Assembly (NCBI GenBank): GCA_032358255.1
Contig: JAULBX010000002.1
Span: 248,001 to 312,000, forward strand
Length of the DNA: 64,000 nucleotides
Origin: Heterotrichella gracilis
Taxonomy: Eukaryota; Sar; Xanthophyceae; Tribonematales; Xanthonemataceae
Reading direction: 5' to 3'
This document shows, piece by piece, positions 42,484-52,532 of the stretch. The position numbers and the translations under genes were made by a program. Position 1 is the first letter of the stretch. Every line of letters begins with the position of its first letter. Below the pieces are notes generated by a model. The model was not told the DNA's origin and ran no database searches. It saw only the letters and a program-made list of their open reading frames with translations.

Positions 42484-44499
42484 TTGAGATACGCCTTTTT
42501 AATACTTAATTTATATTGTTTAACGCTTTTCTCACAGGTTGGCCCGCCCGATCTGCGATGTTTGCAGGTGTTACCCAATGGTAACGTAACTCTAACCTGG
42601 ATACCGCCATCTGACCCGGGAGGATTGTTTGATTCTTACGATATTTTTAGTTCTATCAATTCGTCCGGGCCTTTTGTAATTGTTGGTACGGTAACATCAA
42701 TAAACACAACAACATTTACACACGCTACTTCGAACTCTACCCTTGCAAGTGTTTATTATTATGTGAGAACCAATTATAATCCAGGAGGGACTTCTATCTC
42801 AGCACCATCCGATACATTGCGAACCATATTTTTGAACCTCATTAATACCGCAGGTGCGCCTGACGTTAAGCTTGTTTACAATAACGTGCATCAACCCTCA
42901 TTGCCAACCACGCCTGGTGCTTTTTCAATAGCAAGAGAATATCCTTCGGCAACGTGGAGTAGTTTGGCAACAACTAATGCGTTAAATTATGCTGATACAA
43001 TTAGCGTTTGTTCTGCAAGTTTAAATTATCAGATTACTTTACCGGATAATAGCGGTTGTATTTCTGCATCTAACATTCAGGGTGGCACTTTTTCTGACAA
43101 TAAAAGTCCAAACCAACCTTATATTGATTCGATAAGTGTTATGCCAAATGGAAATGTTGTTTTAGCCTGGCATATACCAAGAGATCTTGATATTGTAAAA
43201 TACATCATTGTAAAAAATATAAGCAGTACATTTACGGATATTGATAGTGTAATAGGAAGAAATAATACTGTTTACACGTTTACAACCAACGAAGCCAATT
43301 CAAACGCAGTTCAAATTTATACGTATGCCGTAGATAGTTGCGGCAACCCGGGGAGTTATGATATCCTGCCAACGACCATGTTCTTGAAAGCAACGTATGA
43401 TAAGTGTGCCTATAAAACAAGTTTAAACTGGAATGCTTATGTAAATATTCCCAAAGGAATTTTAGAATACAGAATTTATGCCTCCGTTAATGGCAGCCCT
43501 TTCTTAAAGATCGGATCTACTACCCAAACTAATTTTACGGTTGATAATGTGCCGCCAAATAAAAATGTGTGTTACTTTGTAAGAGTAGTTAATACACCGC
43601 AAACCATTACTGCATCATCAAACCGAACCTGTATCTTTTCTGTACAGGTGCCTGCTTCAAATTTTGTTTACATAAAAAAGGCAAGTGTAAAAGATAAATA
43701 CTCTGCCGAGGTAACCGTTTATTTAGACACCACTGCAACCAGCCAGGGAGTTGATATTTATCGTTCTACCGATGGTGTAAACTTTGATGCTATAACCTTT
43801 TTACCATACAGCGGCGCTGCACATTTTTATTATCTGGATGAAAAATTAGAGACCAGCGAAAAAAGTTATTACTACAAAGCGGTTGTAAGAGATAGTTGCG
43901 GTAACTCAAGAACCTACAGCAATATTGCAAAAACAATTTTATTAAAAGTAAAAGGTGATGAAGAAAATATTTTTACAAACCACTTAGATTGGAATGATTA
44001 TTTGGGCTTTGCCGGAGGCGTTAGCGGTTATAACATTTATCGTGTTATAAATGACGTGCAATCCGCAACACCTGTTGCATCAACGGGGCCGATGGTAAAT
44101 AATTATACAGATAATTTAGAAGATGAGGCACCTAACGGTTCTAAAATAGAATATTTGATAGAAGGTATTGAAGGTTTAGGCAACCCTTATGGCTTCATGG
44201 AAAGCACAAAATCAAACACTGTTGCGGTTTATATGGAAGGGAAGATCTTTGTACCAACAGCATTTGCACCACATGGTAAAAACAGAATATGGTTACCCGT
44301 TACACATTTTGTAGATAAATCGGAATACACTGTTACAGTATTTAACCGTTGGGGAAATAAAGTATTTGAAACGCATGACGATAAAAAAGGCTGGGATGGC
44401 AGCGGTTACGGAAACGATGTGTATGTTTATTTAATTACATACAAAAACGCGCGGGGCGAATATAAAGAACTAAAAGGTTCGGTTCTGCTTATGGAATGA
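42484..44499 (+). CDS. T9SS type B (gliding-motility C-terminal domain) secreted protein
   Basis: 671 residues from TTG at 42484, with signal peptide RYAFLILNLYCLTLFSQ. Several fibronectin-III-like beta domains follow (for example VLPNGNVTLTWIPPSDPGG at about 30-50 and SVMPNGNVVLAWHIPRDLD at about 220). The last 85 residues (VPTAFAPHGKNRIW, FNRWGNKVFETHDDKKGWDG, VYVYLITYKNARGE) are the gliding motility-associated, type B T9SS signal. Such proteins remain at the cell surface or are released without the usual lipid anchor. No enzyme domain is seen. Confidence 0.85.
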   Translation: MRYAFLILNLYCLTLFSQVGPPDLRCLQVLPNGNVTLTWIPPSDPGGLFDSYDIFSSINSSGPFVIVGTVTSINTTTFTHATSNSTLASVYYYVRTNYNPGGTSISAPSDTLRTIFLNLINTAGAPDVKLVYNNVHQPSLPTTPGAFSIAREYPSATWSSLATTNALNYADTISVCSASLNYQITLPDNSGCISASNIQGGTFSDNKSPNQPYIDSISVMPNGNVVLAWHIPRDLDIVKYIIVKNISSTFTDIDSVIGRNNTVYTFTTNEANSNAVQIYTYAVDSCGNPGSYDILPTTMFLKATYDKCAYKTSLNWNAYVNIPKGILEYRIYASVNGSPFLKIGSTTQTNFTVDNVPPNKNVCYFVRVVNTPQTITASSNRTCIFSVQVPASNFVYIKKASVKDKYSAEVTVYLDTTATSQGVDIYRSTDGVNFDAITFLPYSGAAHFYYLDEKLETSEKSYYYKAVVRDSCGNSRTYSNIAKTILLKVKGDEENIFTNHLDWNDYLGFAGGVSGYNIYRVINDVQSATPVASTGPMVNNYTDNLEDEAPNGSKIEYLIEGIEGLGNPYGFMESTKSNTVAVYMEGKIFVPTAFAPHGKNRIWLPVTHFVDKSEYTVTVFNRWGNKVFETHDDKKGWDGSGYGNDVYVYLITYKNARGEYKELKGSVLLME

Positions 44500-44509
44500 T
44501 CTTAAAATA

Positions 44510-44539
44510 AAAAACTCCGATAAAAATATCGGAGTTTTT
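44510..44539. terminator. bidirectional terminator between convergent genes
   Basis: A 13-bp stem: AAAAACTCCGATA (44510-44522), a 4-nt loop and TATCGGAGTTTTT (44527-44539). It serves the type B T9SS gene and the convergent arrestin/Spo0M-like gene. Confidence 0.85.
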
Positions 44540-44559
44540 CGTTATTAGAAATTTTGAAT

Positions 44560-45024
44560 TTATTTTAATGTTGCAGTTACCCAACCCGAATCAGGATCAT
44601 TCCCTTTTGCATCTAAACCAACATAAAATTGCCATTCGTGGTTTGCATATTTACCATTGTAAGATGGTGTTGCATGCGCCGGAAGAGATACTTCATAGGT
44701 CCAGTTATAAGTTTTGCCCCCTTCTAAGGTTTGTGCCTGGCTTATAACAAATTCCTGCTTGCTAAACACGTCATGATCAAGATTTACATTCTGCGGATTT
44801 TTATCGCTACCACCCGGTAATTTATCGCGCGAGATATTTATTTTTTCTACGCTTCTTACATATAGATAAACTTTTTCGATCGGTAAAGGCGCGTCTTTTA
44901 CAACAGCCGTAACGTTCACTTTTATTTTTTCTTTTACGCTTGTACCTTCAACAGTAATACTAACTTTTGCGCCGCCACCGGTAACCTGGTTAGCAAGGTT
45001 CTTAATTTTATCAAATAATCCCAT
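44560..45024 (-). CDS. arrestin/Spo0M-like beta-sandwich protein
   Basis: 154 residues, cytosolic, starting MGLFDKIKNLANQVTGGGAKVSITVEG. The strand pattern with KEKIKVNVTAVVKDAPLPIEKVYLYV and YNWTYEVSLPAHATPSYNGKYANHEWQFYVG is that of an arrestin-like beta-sandwich, and the SpoOM family of Bacillus begins in a similar way; I assign it at fold level only. No signal peptide. Its role is unknown. It is alone between a terminator and a 220-bp upstream gap. Confidence 0.6.
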   Translation of the reverse strand: MGLFDKIKNLANQVTGGGAKVSITVEGTSVKEKIKVNVTAVVKDAPLPIEKVYLYVRSVEKINISRDKLPGGSDKNPQNVNLDHDVFSKQEFVISQAQTLEGGKTYNWTYEVSLPAHATPSYNGKYANHEWQFYVGLDAKGNDPDSGWVTATLK

Positions 45025-45244
45025 GTTTTTAGTTTTTAAATTATAGTTCTAAATTAATATTTAAATCTTAAAATAGTTAGTTTAATTGCTCTTATTTAGA
45101 ATTCGGTACTTATCATAAACAATTGAAAATCAGAGGCTAACGCATCCTTTTGTAATTATTGAAGATATTCCATACAAGCGCCTCATATCTTTTTTAATTA
45201 ATAACGTTATTATGAAAAGTAGTAAATAATTTAGCGGTAGGTTA

Positions 45245-46621
45245 ATGGCATTAATGAGATACATTTATTTTATACTTTTTATTTCTTTTTCATTATTTAT
45301 TTCTGCGCAAAAAAAGCCGGCAGTAAAATTTACGCGCATTTTATTTGTATTTGATGCCAGTAAAAGTATGGTAGCCAAACATCAAAATACAACACGCATG
45401 GATGGCGCAAAAAATTTATTCTTTAAATTCATTGACAGTTTAAGTAAAGATAAAACGCTATTGTTTGCTTTACGTATGTATGGTCATACTGTAAAATATC
45501 CTCCGGGTGATTGTAAAGACAGTAAATTAATTGTTCCATTTGGGATTAATAATGTAGCACTCATAAAACAAAAAGTACAGGCCGCAACGCCAACAGGTAT
45601 TACGCCTATTGAACATTCATTAACTGAAGCCGCTAATGATTTTGTTGATAACAAAACAAATAACATAGTTATTCTAATAACAGATGGCATTGAAGAATGC
45701 GGCGGAGATCCATGCAACGCTAGACAAAAATTAATGACAAAAGGAATTATTTTTAAACCCTTTATTATTGGAATTGGATTAACGCCAGAACAGATAAAAA
45801 CGTTTGAGTGTGTTGGCACGTTTTATGATTACGATGAGCAAAACACATTCAGCAACATTACCAATATTATTCAACAACAAAAATTAAATAAGACCTCAGC
45901 ACAAGTGAATTTATTGGACAAAAGCTCTCTACCCTCTGAAACCAACGTTAACACAACGTTTTATGATGTAAGTCGAAAAGAATATAAATACAATTACCTA
46001 CATACAATGAACTATCAGAGTAATCCTGATACTTTATACATTGACGATTTTCCAACTTACAAAGTAATTGCACATACGATACCGCCAACCGAAAGTAAAG
46101 AAGTAAAATTATCGCAGGGTAAACATACCATTATTGCTATTGATGCGCCACAGGGCTTTTTGACAATTAAACGCCCGGATGGTGTTTATAATTTTAACGA
46201 ACGTGTAAAATGTATCGTTAGAAAAGCAAACGACATGCAAACCCTTAATGTGCAATTATTAAATGCCACGGAAAAATACATTACCGGAAAATATGATCTT
46301 GAAATTTTAACCTTGCCAAGAATTTATCTGAACCAAAATATAATTGAGCAGTCAAAAACAAATACTATTGAAATACCAAACGCCGGTGTGTTGCAGGTAA
46401 AATGTTTAGAGGCTGGTGACGGATGTATCTTAGTGAAACGAAACAATAAATTAGAATGGGTTTGTAATTTAAGTGCTCAAACCTTGCAAACCTATTATTT
46501 ACAGCCCGGCACTTATGTTTCTACCTGGAGGGCAAAAGCATTAAAAGGAAGTATTTATACGGTTGAGAAAAAATTTACTATCACTTCAGATAACCAAACG
46601 ATCATAGAGTTTTATCGTTAA
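45245..46621 (+). CDS. secreted von Willebrand factor A domain protein
   Basis: 458 residues (or 455 from ATG at 45254) with a signal peptide ending near ISAQ. A vWA domain spans about 30-215: the MIDAS metal site is VFDASKS near residue 38, with TPTGITPIEHSL and ILITDGIEECGG completing it. The C-terminal half is a beta-rich region of unknown type (about 220-458). These domains bind protein ligands through a metal ion. Location is likely the periplasm or surface; no T9SS domain is seen. Its stop overlaps the convergent LpxR gene by 4 bp. Confidence 0.82.
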   Translation: MALMRYIYFILFISFSLFISAQKKPAVKFTRILFVFDASKSMVAKHQNTTRMDGAKNLFFKFIDSLSKDKTLLFALRMYGHTVKYPPGDCKDSKLIVPFGINNVALIKQKVQAATPTGITPIEHSLTEAANDFVDNKTNNIVILITDGIEECGGDPCNARQKLMTKGIIFKPFIIGIGLTPEQIKTFECVGTFYDYDEQNTFSNITNIIQQQKLNKTSAQVNLLDKSSLPSETNVNTTFYDVSRKEYKYNYLHTMNYQSNPDTLYIDDFPTYKVIAHTIPPTESKEVKLSQGKHTIIAIDAPQGFLTIKRPDGVYNFNERVKCIVRKANDMQTLNVQLLNATEKYITGKYDLEILTLPRIYLNQNIIEQSKTNTIEIPNAGVLQVKCLEAGDGCILVKRNNKLEWVCNLSAQTLQTYYLQPGTYVSTWRAKALKGSIYTVEKKFTITSDNQTIIEFYR

Positions 46622-47577
46622 AAAGCAATTGCCAAAAAGATCCCGCCCCAGCCCGAGTCAACACCCGTATGGTATTCGCGCGTGAGGTAAGTTCTTGAAT
46701 AGGTTAAGCTAAAACGTTTAATTGCAACCACAATATCTATAGTACCTGCAAAAACAAAACGCTCAACATTATCAGCATCTATAACATAAATATCTTTTGA
46801 AAATATGCCGCCTTGCAATGTTGCATTGTAACCAACTAATTTTGTATTGGCTTTTATATTTGCATAAATTTTAAATTTCCTGGACGAAGGATCTTTTGAA
46901 AGACCTAAGTTATTAAAGTAAGGATCGAAGAAACCAAAACGCATATTTAGGCCCGTACCAAGATCTGTATACAACGTGCCCAGTCTGAAATTTGCATTAG
47001 CCATAAGCTCAAAATGTTTTTTGTAAATAATGCCTTTTTCTAATTTGGTTCTGTAATTAATAACAAAGTCGTTTTCTAATTGGTACTCCCAACTTAACGG
47101 CCTAATATTTACGAGGCCTTTATGAATAGCTTTTTGTTCGTCTTCACAACGCGCGCATTTACCAATGCCACCAAGATCTAATTGTGTTTGTAAAAGCAAC
47201 TTTTTTTGTTTGCTTAAAGAATTTAAAGAGTGAGAAATAAATATCGTTCCTGTATAAGGTCGCTCGCCAAACATAATTGTATCTACGCGAATACTCTTAG
47301 GCGTAAAACAATCTTGCTGTGCATGGATACCGTAATAATTAACGGCATTATTGTTGAGCTTTAATAATGTTCTTGAGAAAGGGGAATATCTTACGACAGG
47401 ATGAATGAGCGTAGCAATTATGCCCTGAGTATAATACCTGTCTGTTTCATTAAAAAAATCATTCTCGTAATTAAATTTGAAATAATTTTCTTGTTTTACT
47501 TTAACGCCTAAACTATCTGTTTGAGAAAAAGAAACAGAAGTCAATAAAGTAAAAAATAAAAACAGTTTGCTTTTCAA
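46618..47577 (-). CDS. LpxR-like outer-membrane lipid A deacylase (DUF2219)
   Basis: 319 residues with a signal peptide (MKSKLFLFFTLLTSVSFSQ). The pattern FNYENDFFNETDRYYTQG (residues 35-52) is the DUF2219/LpxR signature: an Asn-Asp pair (N39-D40) next to TDRYYTQG, which in Salmonella LpxR lies at the barrel's active site. The rest is barrel-type strands ending in a hydrophobic FLAIAF, normal for an outer-membrane protein. LpxR removes the 3'-acyloxyacyl chain of lipid A. Function here is by family analogy. Confidence 0.85.
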   Translation of the reverse strand: MKSKLFLFFTLLTSVSFSQTDSLGVKVKQENYFKFNYENDFFNETDRYYTQGIIATLIHPVVRYSPFSRTLLKLNNNAVNYYGIHAQQDCFTPKSIRVDTIMFGERPYTGTIFISHSLNSLSKQKKLLLQTQLDLGGIGKCARCEDEQKAIHKGLVNIRPLSWEYQLENDFVINYRTKLEKGIIYKKHFELMANANFRLGTLYTDLGTGLNMRFGFFDPYFNNLGLSKDPSSRKFKIYANIKANTKLVGYNATLQGGIFSKDIYVIDADNVERFVFAGTIDIVVAIKRFSLTYSRTYLTREYHTGVDSGWGGIFLAIAF

Positions 47578-47631
47578 AATGCGCGTTTATTTATATACGT
47601 TTTAAGACAGATGTTGGTTTAGCAGCTTTCG

Positions 47632-47667
47632 AAAACAAAAAACCCCCGAATTTTGTTCGGGGGTTTT
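47632..47667 (-). terminator. intrinsic terminator at the end of the act-cox operon
   Basis: A 12-bp stem (AAAACCCCCGAA, 47639-47650, with TTCGGGGGTTTT, 47656-47667), a 5-nt loop and, on the minus strand, a T-rich tail. It lies 7 bp beyond the coxA stop. Confidence 0.85.
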
Positions 47668-47674
47668 AAATTTA

Positions 47675-49498
47675 TTAGTGACTGTCTCCGTCTTGCTCTC
47701 CCTCTTCCAAAGGAACGGTTTGAACAACGAAATCTTTTTCTTTTCCTGGTTTAGAATAATCATAAGCCCAACGATGAACCACAGGCAATTGACCTGGCCA
47801 GTTACCATGGATGTTAGCCATCGGCGTTGTCCACTCTAATGTATTTGAATTCCAAGGGTTTTGAGGAGCTTTCTCGCCACGGAAAATACTATAGAAGAAG
47901 TTGAATAAGAAAATTCCTTGCCCTAAAGCACCAATGATAGCGCAGATAGTAACGATCTCGTTAATATCAACTAAATTATCAAACATTGGGAAGTTAGAGT
48001 TTGTGTAGTAACGACGAGGTACGCCAGCCAATCCTAAAAAGTGCATTGGAAAGAATACGCCATAAGCCATTATTAACGTGATCCAGAAGTGAATATAGCC
48101 TAATTTTTTATTCATCATGCGCAAGAACAATTTTGGAAACCAGTGGTATACACCCGCAAACATACCAAAGATGGCAGATAATCCCATTACAATGTGGAAG
48201 TGAGCAACCACGAAGTAAGTATCATGTACATTTATATCTAAAGTAGAATCTGCAAGGATAATACCTGTAACACCACCTGTAATGAAAGAAGACACTAAAC
48301 CAATTGAGAATAACATGGCAGGAGTGAATTGCAAATTACCTTTCCACATTGTTGTAATGTAGTTAAATGCTTTTACCGCTGATGGAATTGCAATTAATAA
48401 AGTTGTAAATACGAATACAGATCCTAAGAAAGGATTCATACCTGTCATGAACATATGGTGACCCCATACAATGAATGATAAGAAACCAATAGCTAACATT
48501 GAACCGATCATGGCACGGTAACCGAAAATTGGTTTACGTGAGTTTGTCGAGATAACTTCTGATGTAATACCTAAAGCCGGTAATAATACAATGTATACCT
48601 CAGGGTGACCTAAGAACCAGAATAAGTGTTCAAATAATACAGGACTTCCGCCCACGTTATCTAAAGGACGTCCGCCGATATAAATATCAGATAAGTAGAA
48701 AGACGTTCCTAAACTTCTATCACAAAGTAATAAAACAACACATGAAACTAAAACCGGGAAAGATAATACACCTAAGATAGCTGTAATTAAGAACGCCCAA
48801 ACTGTTAATGGCATTCTTGTCATTTTCATTCCTTTAGTACGTAAGTTAAGTACCGTTACAACGTAATTGATACCACCTAATAATGAAGACACAACGAATA
48901 AGGTCATAGAAAGCAACCAAAGTGTCATTCCTAATTTAGAACCCGGAATAGCTTCAGGTAATGCAGATAAAGGTGGGTAAATTGTCCAACCTGCAGAAGC
49001 AGGACCATCATCAATAAATAAAGAAGCTGTCATGATAACACTTGACAAAAAGAAGAACCAGTATGAAAGCATGTTTAAGAATCCTGAAGCCATATCACGC
49101 GCTCCAACTTGGTAAGGAATTAAAAGGTTAGCGAAAGTTCCACTTAAACCGCCTGTTAATACAAAGAAAACCATGATCGTACCGTGGATAGTAACCAAGG
49201 CTAAATACATGTTTGGATCTAAGATCCCATCTTTACCCCACTTGTCACCAAGCATTGCATTAATGAAACCAAATTTTTCACCTGGCCATGCTAATTGCAT
49301 ACGGAAGATAATAGACATCGTCATTGCAATTACTGCCATAACTATAGCAGTAATTAAAAACTGACGAGAGATCATTTTATGATCCATACTGAAAACATAC
49401 TTAGCCACGAAACTTTCTTCATGATCATCGTGATCATGAACGTGGTCGTGGTGAACCAAATGTTCTTTTTCTAATTCTGAATTTTTTACGGTAGCCAT
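47675..49498 (-). CDS. coxA: cytochrome c oxidase subunit I
   Basis: 607 residues with at least 12 membrane helices. Heme and CuB ligands are visible: the His in TIHGTIMVFFVLTGG, the His in FWFLGHPEVYIVLLP (partner Tyr two turns on), the His pair in WGHHMFMTGM and the two His in VVAHFHIVMG. It holds the heme a site and the heme-CuB oxygen-reducing centre and pumps protons. An N-terminal extension is rich in His and Asp (HLVHHDHVHDHDDHEE, residues 13-28), unusual for the family. It is the last gene of the operon; coxC and the other small subunits are not in the window. Confidence 0.97.
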   Translation of the reverse strand: MATVKNSELEKEHLVHHDHVHDHDDHEESFVAKYVFSMDHKMISRQFLITAIVMAVIAMTMSIIFRMQLAWPGEKFGFINAMLGDKWGKDGILDPNMYLALVTIHGTIMVFFVLTGGLSGTFANLLIPYQVGARDMASGFLNMLSYWFFFLSSVIMTASLFIDDGPASAGWTIYPPLSALPEAIPGSKLGMTLWLLSMTLFVVSSLLGGINYVVTVLNLRTKGMKMTRMPLTVWAFLITAILGVLSFPVLVSCVVLLLCDRSLGTSFYLSDIYIGGRPLDNVGGSPVLFEHLFWFLGHPEVYIVLLPALGITSEVISTNSRKPIFGYRAMIGSMLAIGFLSFIVWGHHMFMTGMNPFLGSVFVFTTLLIAIPSAVKAFNYITTMWKGNLQFTPAMLFSIGLVSSFITGGVTGIILADSTLDINVHDTYFVVAHFHIVMGLSAIFGMFAGVYHWFPKLFLRMMNKKLGYIHFWITLIMAYGVFFPMHFLGLAGVPRRYYTNSNFPMFDNLVDINEIVTICAIIGALGQGIFLFNFFYSIFRGEKAPQNPWNSNTLEWTTPMANIHGNWPGQLPVVHRWAYDYSKPGKEKDFVVQTVPLEEGEQDGDSH

Positions 49499-49523
49499 GT
49501 TATATTTATTTAGAATTTTTTAA

Positions 49524-50561
49524 TTATTTTTTTTCAGCAACTGCTGTTTTAAATGCTTTTTGTTTTGCGATCCAAGCCTGATAATCAGCTTCAGTATCTA
49601 CAATTAAGTTCATTTGCATATTGTAGTGCGATGCGCCACAAATCTTATTACATAATAAAAGGTAATCAAATTCAACCGGCTCTTTACCAAACTTCGCACG
49701 TTGAGCATTTATACCTGCCATCATTTTTACTACGTAAGGCTCTTTTTTCATTTGCGCAGAAGTTTTGGTAGGAACAAACTTGAAACTAGTTATCATACCC
49801 GGCACACAATTCATTTGCGCGCGGAAGTGAGGTAAGTATGCGCTATGAATAACATCACGGCTACGCATAAATAATTCTATCTCTCGGCCAACAGGAATAT
49901 GGAATTCATTTTTTACTAAAATATCATCGTTACCCTGTGCATCTAAAGTATCCATACCTACAGCGTTTCCTCCATCGATCTGGCGGTAATCCGTTTCACC
50001 AAGCTTACCATCTTTACCAGGGTAGCGTGCAGTCCAGTCGAATTGTTTTGCATAAAGTTCAACTACAACTCTGTCCGGTTTATCAGCAACTGTCATGATT
50101 TCGTTCCAGTATTTTAAACCAAAAATTACGATAAAAGCTAAAGCAATAGCCGGAATAACAGTCCAAGCCATTTCCAATTTATTGTTATGTGTAATATAAG
50201 AAGCCTTCGTTTTATCTGTGCCACGGTATTTATAAGCAAACCAGAATAAAAAGAAATTGGTAACAAGAAAAACAAAAGTGATCAAATAAATATTTGCATC
50301 CCATAATGCATCAATTTTCTCGCCATGTTCAGAAGCTGCAGGAGGTAAAGATCTATCGATCCAACGATTTACCTGCCAAAAGAAAAAAGCGAAAAATACG
50401 ATCATAAAAGCGAACATGGCTTTTCCCATCATATCATTATCAGTTTCAGTGACCTTCCATTCCTTTGTCTTTTTTAAGCCTCGGCTTAACTCAATAACCC
50501 TTAATAATTGATGTCCTGCAATTATTAATAAAACGATGGCTAACAGTACTAAAAAATTCAT
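49524..50561 (-). CDS. coxB: cytochrome c oxidase subunit II
   Basis: 345 residues. Four hydrophobic segments at the N-terminal half (about 1-20, 46-66, 90-112 and 137-157), of which two or more are true membrane helices, precede the cupredoxin domain. The CuA ligands are in CNKICGASHYNM (about residues 303-315), and the other His is in DVIHSAYLPHF (about 235). It accepts electrons from ACIII or a cytochrome c and passes them to subunit I. The extra N-terminal helices are typical of Bacteroidota forms. It is 25 bp upstream of coxA. Confidence 0.95.
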   Translation of the reverse strand: MNFLVLLAIVLLIIAGHQLLRVIELSRGLKKTKEWKVTETDNDMMGKAMFAFMIVFFAFFFWQVNRWIDRSLPPAASEHGEKIDALWDANIYLITFVFLVTNFFLFWFAYKYRGTDKTKASYITHNNKLEMAWTVIPAIALAFIVIFGLKYWNEIMTVADKPDRVVVELYAKQFDWTARYPGKDGKLGETDYRQIDGGNAVGMDTLDAQGNDDILVKNEFHIPVGREIELFMRSRDVIHSAYLPHFRAQMNCVPGMITSFKFVPTKTSAQMKKEPYVVKMMAGINAQRAKFGKEPVEFDYLLLCNKICGASHYNMQMNLIVDTEADYQAWIAKQKAFKTAVAEKK

Positions 50562-50621
50562 TTTATTTAAGTTTTATATTTTTAATTCTATTTTTTTTAT
50601 TTCTCAGATCTTAATTTATTA

Positions 50622-51857
50622 TTAGGTTGAATGATGCAAACTTTCGCTTAAGAAAGGATGATTTTTAACCAATAATGGTGCTTTAGCAAGGGCATTTAAA
50701 ACAACATAAAGAAATAAACCCAAGAAGAAAAAGAAGTTACCGAATTCCATCCAACTTAATCCATGCCAGTGATGACCAACGGTTCCCGGCATTACGATCA
50801 TAATAACATCCATGTAGTGACCAATAAAAATAATTGTACCTACGAACATCAAGAAGAAGAAATTACGTTTGCTATCTCTGCTCATTAACATTACCATTGG
50901 GAATGCAAAGTTTACGAAGAAAACAGTCCACATTAAACCTTTAAAATTTTCCCAACGTGTTTGGTAGTAAATAATTTCTTCAGGAATATCTGCATACCAG
51001 ATCAACATAAATTGAGAGAAGTATAAGTATGTCCATAAGAATGAAATTGCGAACATCCATTTACCTAAGTCATGAATTGTACTTTCAGTAACAAACTCTA
51101 AATAACCTAATTTTCTAAGCCAGATAACTAAAACAGTAATTGCAACAATTGCGCTGATCCACATACCTGAAAAGATATACCATCCAAATAATGTAGAGAA
51201 CCAATGTGTATCGATACTCATTACCCAATCCCATGCAGAAGTAGATGATGTTACGGCGAATAATACCATGAACCATGCGCCGATTTTTATATTCTTCCAG
51301 TGGTAGCTGTTGTTAATATCAACATCTAATTTATCTGCTTCAATAGAATTCTTACGTAATTTGAATGTGAACCATAACCAGCCCACCATATAAAGAATAG
51401 TTCTTAACCACCAGAACCAACCAAAATAGCTCATTTTATTTGCAATGATCTCATCGTAGTTTGCGCTACCTGGAGTATCAATTCCTTCGGCTTGCCAGTG
51501 GTAAATGTGGTGACCATGAAAGTGACCAACAATAAATAAAGCCATCATAAAACTTAAACCATAAGGTAGGTACATGGTCACCGCTTCGATGATACGTTTT
51601 ACTGTTGTAGCCCAACCAGCTTCTGCTGCGTACTGCAATCCTAAAAAGAAAGCAGCGGCTAATGATAATGCCATAAAAAAGAATGAGCCAGCAAAAAGAT
51701 TGCTCCAGGCGCGCGTGCCTGCGTGGTAATGCTCTTCTTCATTTCCTTTGTCAAGTAAAAACATCAATATAATTGATATTAAACCTACTGCCATTAAGCC
51801 AAACGATACTAATTTTGCTTTTGACGGAACTGTAAAATTTAATTTTTCGGTATTCAT
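50622..51857 (-). CDS. actF: ActF, ACIII membrane subunit
   Basis: 411 residues with about ten membrane helices. Motifs YHAGTRAWSNLFAGSFFF, GHFHGHHIYHWQAEG and TSSTSAWDWVMSIDTHWFSTLFGWY are those of the quinol:cytochrome c oxidoreductase quinone-binding subunit 2. It is a homologue of ActC in fold and belongs to the NrfD/PsrC-like half of the complex. It lies between actE (25 bp) and coxB (60 bp), consistent with ACIII-oxidase co-expression. Confidence 0.93.
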   Translation of the reverse strand: MNTEKLNFTVPSKAKLVSFGLMAVGLISIILMFLLDKGNEEEHYHAGTRAWSNLFAGSFFFMALSLAAAFFLGLQYAAEAGWATTVKRIIEAVTMYLPYGLSFMMALFIVGHFHGHHIYHWQAEGIDTPGSANYDEIIANKMSYFGWFWWLRTILYMVGWLWFTFKLRKNSIEADKLDVDINNSYHWKNIKIGAWFMVLFAVTSSTSAWDWVMSIDTHWFSTLFGWYIFSGMWISAIVAITVLVIWLRKLGYLEFVTESTIHDLGKWMFAISFLWTYLYFSQFMLIWYADIPEEIIYYQTRWENFKGLMWTVFFVNFAFPMVMLMSRDSKRNFFFLMFVGTIIFIGHYMDVIMIVMPGTVGHHWHGLSWMEFGNFFFFLGLFLYVVLNALAKAPLLVKNHPFLSESLHHST

Positions 51858-51882
51858 AGTCTCTCTTAAATCTTAATTAATA

Positions 51883-52527
51883 TTAGTGTTTAGCAGCAAC
51901 TGTAGGAGTTACAGCGGCAACGGTTTTAGTACTGTCGCTTGCAACCTCTTTAGGTCCTTGTAATTTTTGTACATAAAAAACTAATTTCCAACGTTCTTCC
52001 TGCGTTAACTGACTTGCATGAGAACCCATTGTTCCTTTACCATAAGTAATGGTATGGAAGATCTTTCCTTCAGGTAAATTTTTCAAAGTACCATTGTATG
52101 CTGGAGGTGGGCCAGGTAATTTACCGCCAACTTTTCCATCACCGGCACCAGTAGCACCATGGCAGTGCACACAAAATTTTCCGTACAACACTTCACCATC
52201 TTTTTCAAATGCTGCTTGTTGGCTGCCATATGGATTGTGTAAATTTAATCCTGCCGCCTCGTAACCTTCTGCCGTATTTGGATATGCATACGGTAAATAA
52301 CCACGTGCAACAGTTCCTGCTACAGGCAGCATAGCGTTAGCTAATGTATCACCATCCACTGTGTGAGAACTATAATTTTCGAGTGAAGGCGAACGATACA
52401 TGTCAGGCATAAATTCGACACCCGGACTGTTCTGGTCTCTTTTACCACAAGATGTAAAACTTGTTAATACCAGGCCAACAAGGGCCGAGGCGAAAACAAA
52501 TTTTATGGTTTTATAATGTTTTTTCAT
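51883..52527 (-). CDS. actE: ActE, ACIII monoheme cytochrome c lipoprotein
   Basis: 214 residues. The N-terminus has a lipobox (VLTSFTSCGKRD, Cys at about 27), so it is a lipid-anchored periplasmic protein. One heme site, CVHCH (about residues 117-121), is followed by GATGAGDGKVGGKLPGPPPAY and, later, YGKGTMGSHASQLT with the axial Met. It transfers electrons out of ACIII towards the oxidase. Located between actD and actF. Confidence 0.93.
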   Translation of the reverse strand: MKKHYKTIKFVFASALVGLVLTSFTSCGKRDQNSPGVEFMPDMYRSPSLENYSSHTVDGDTLANAMLPVAGTVARGYLPYAYPNTAEGYEAAGLNLHNPYGSQQAAFEKDGEVLYGKFCVHCHGATGAGDGKVGGKLPGPPPAYNGTLKNLPEGKIFHTITYGKGTMGSHASQLTQEERWKLVFYVQKLQGPKEVASDSTKTVAAVTPTVAAKH

Positions 52528-52532
52528 ACTAA

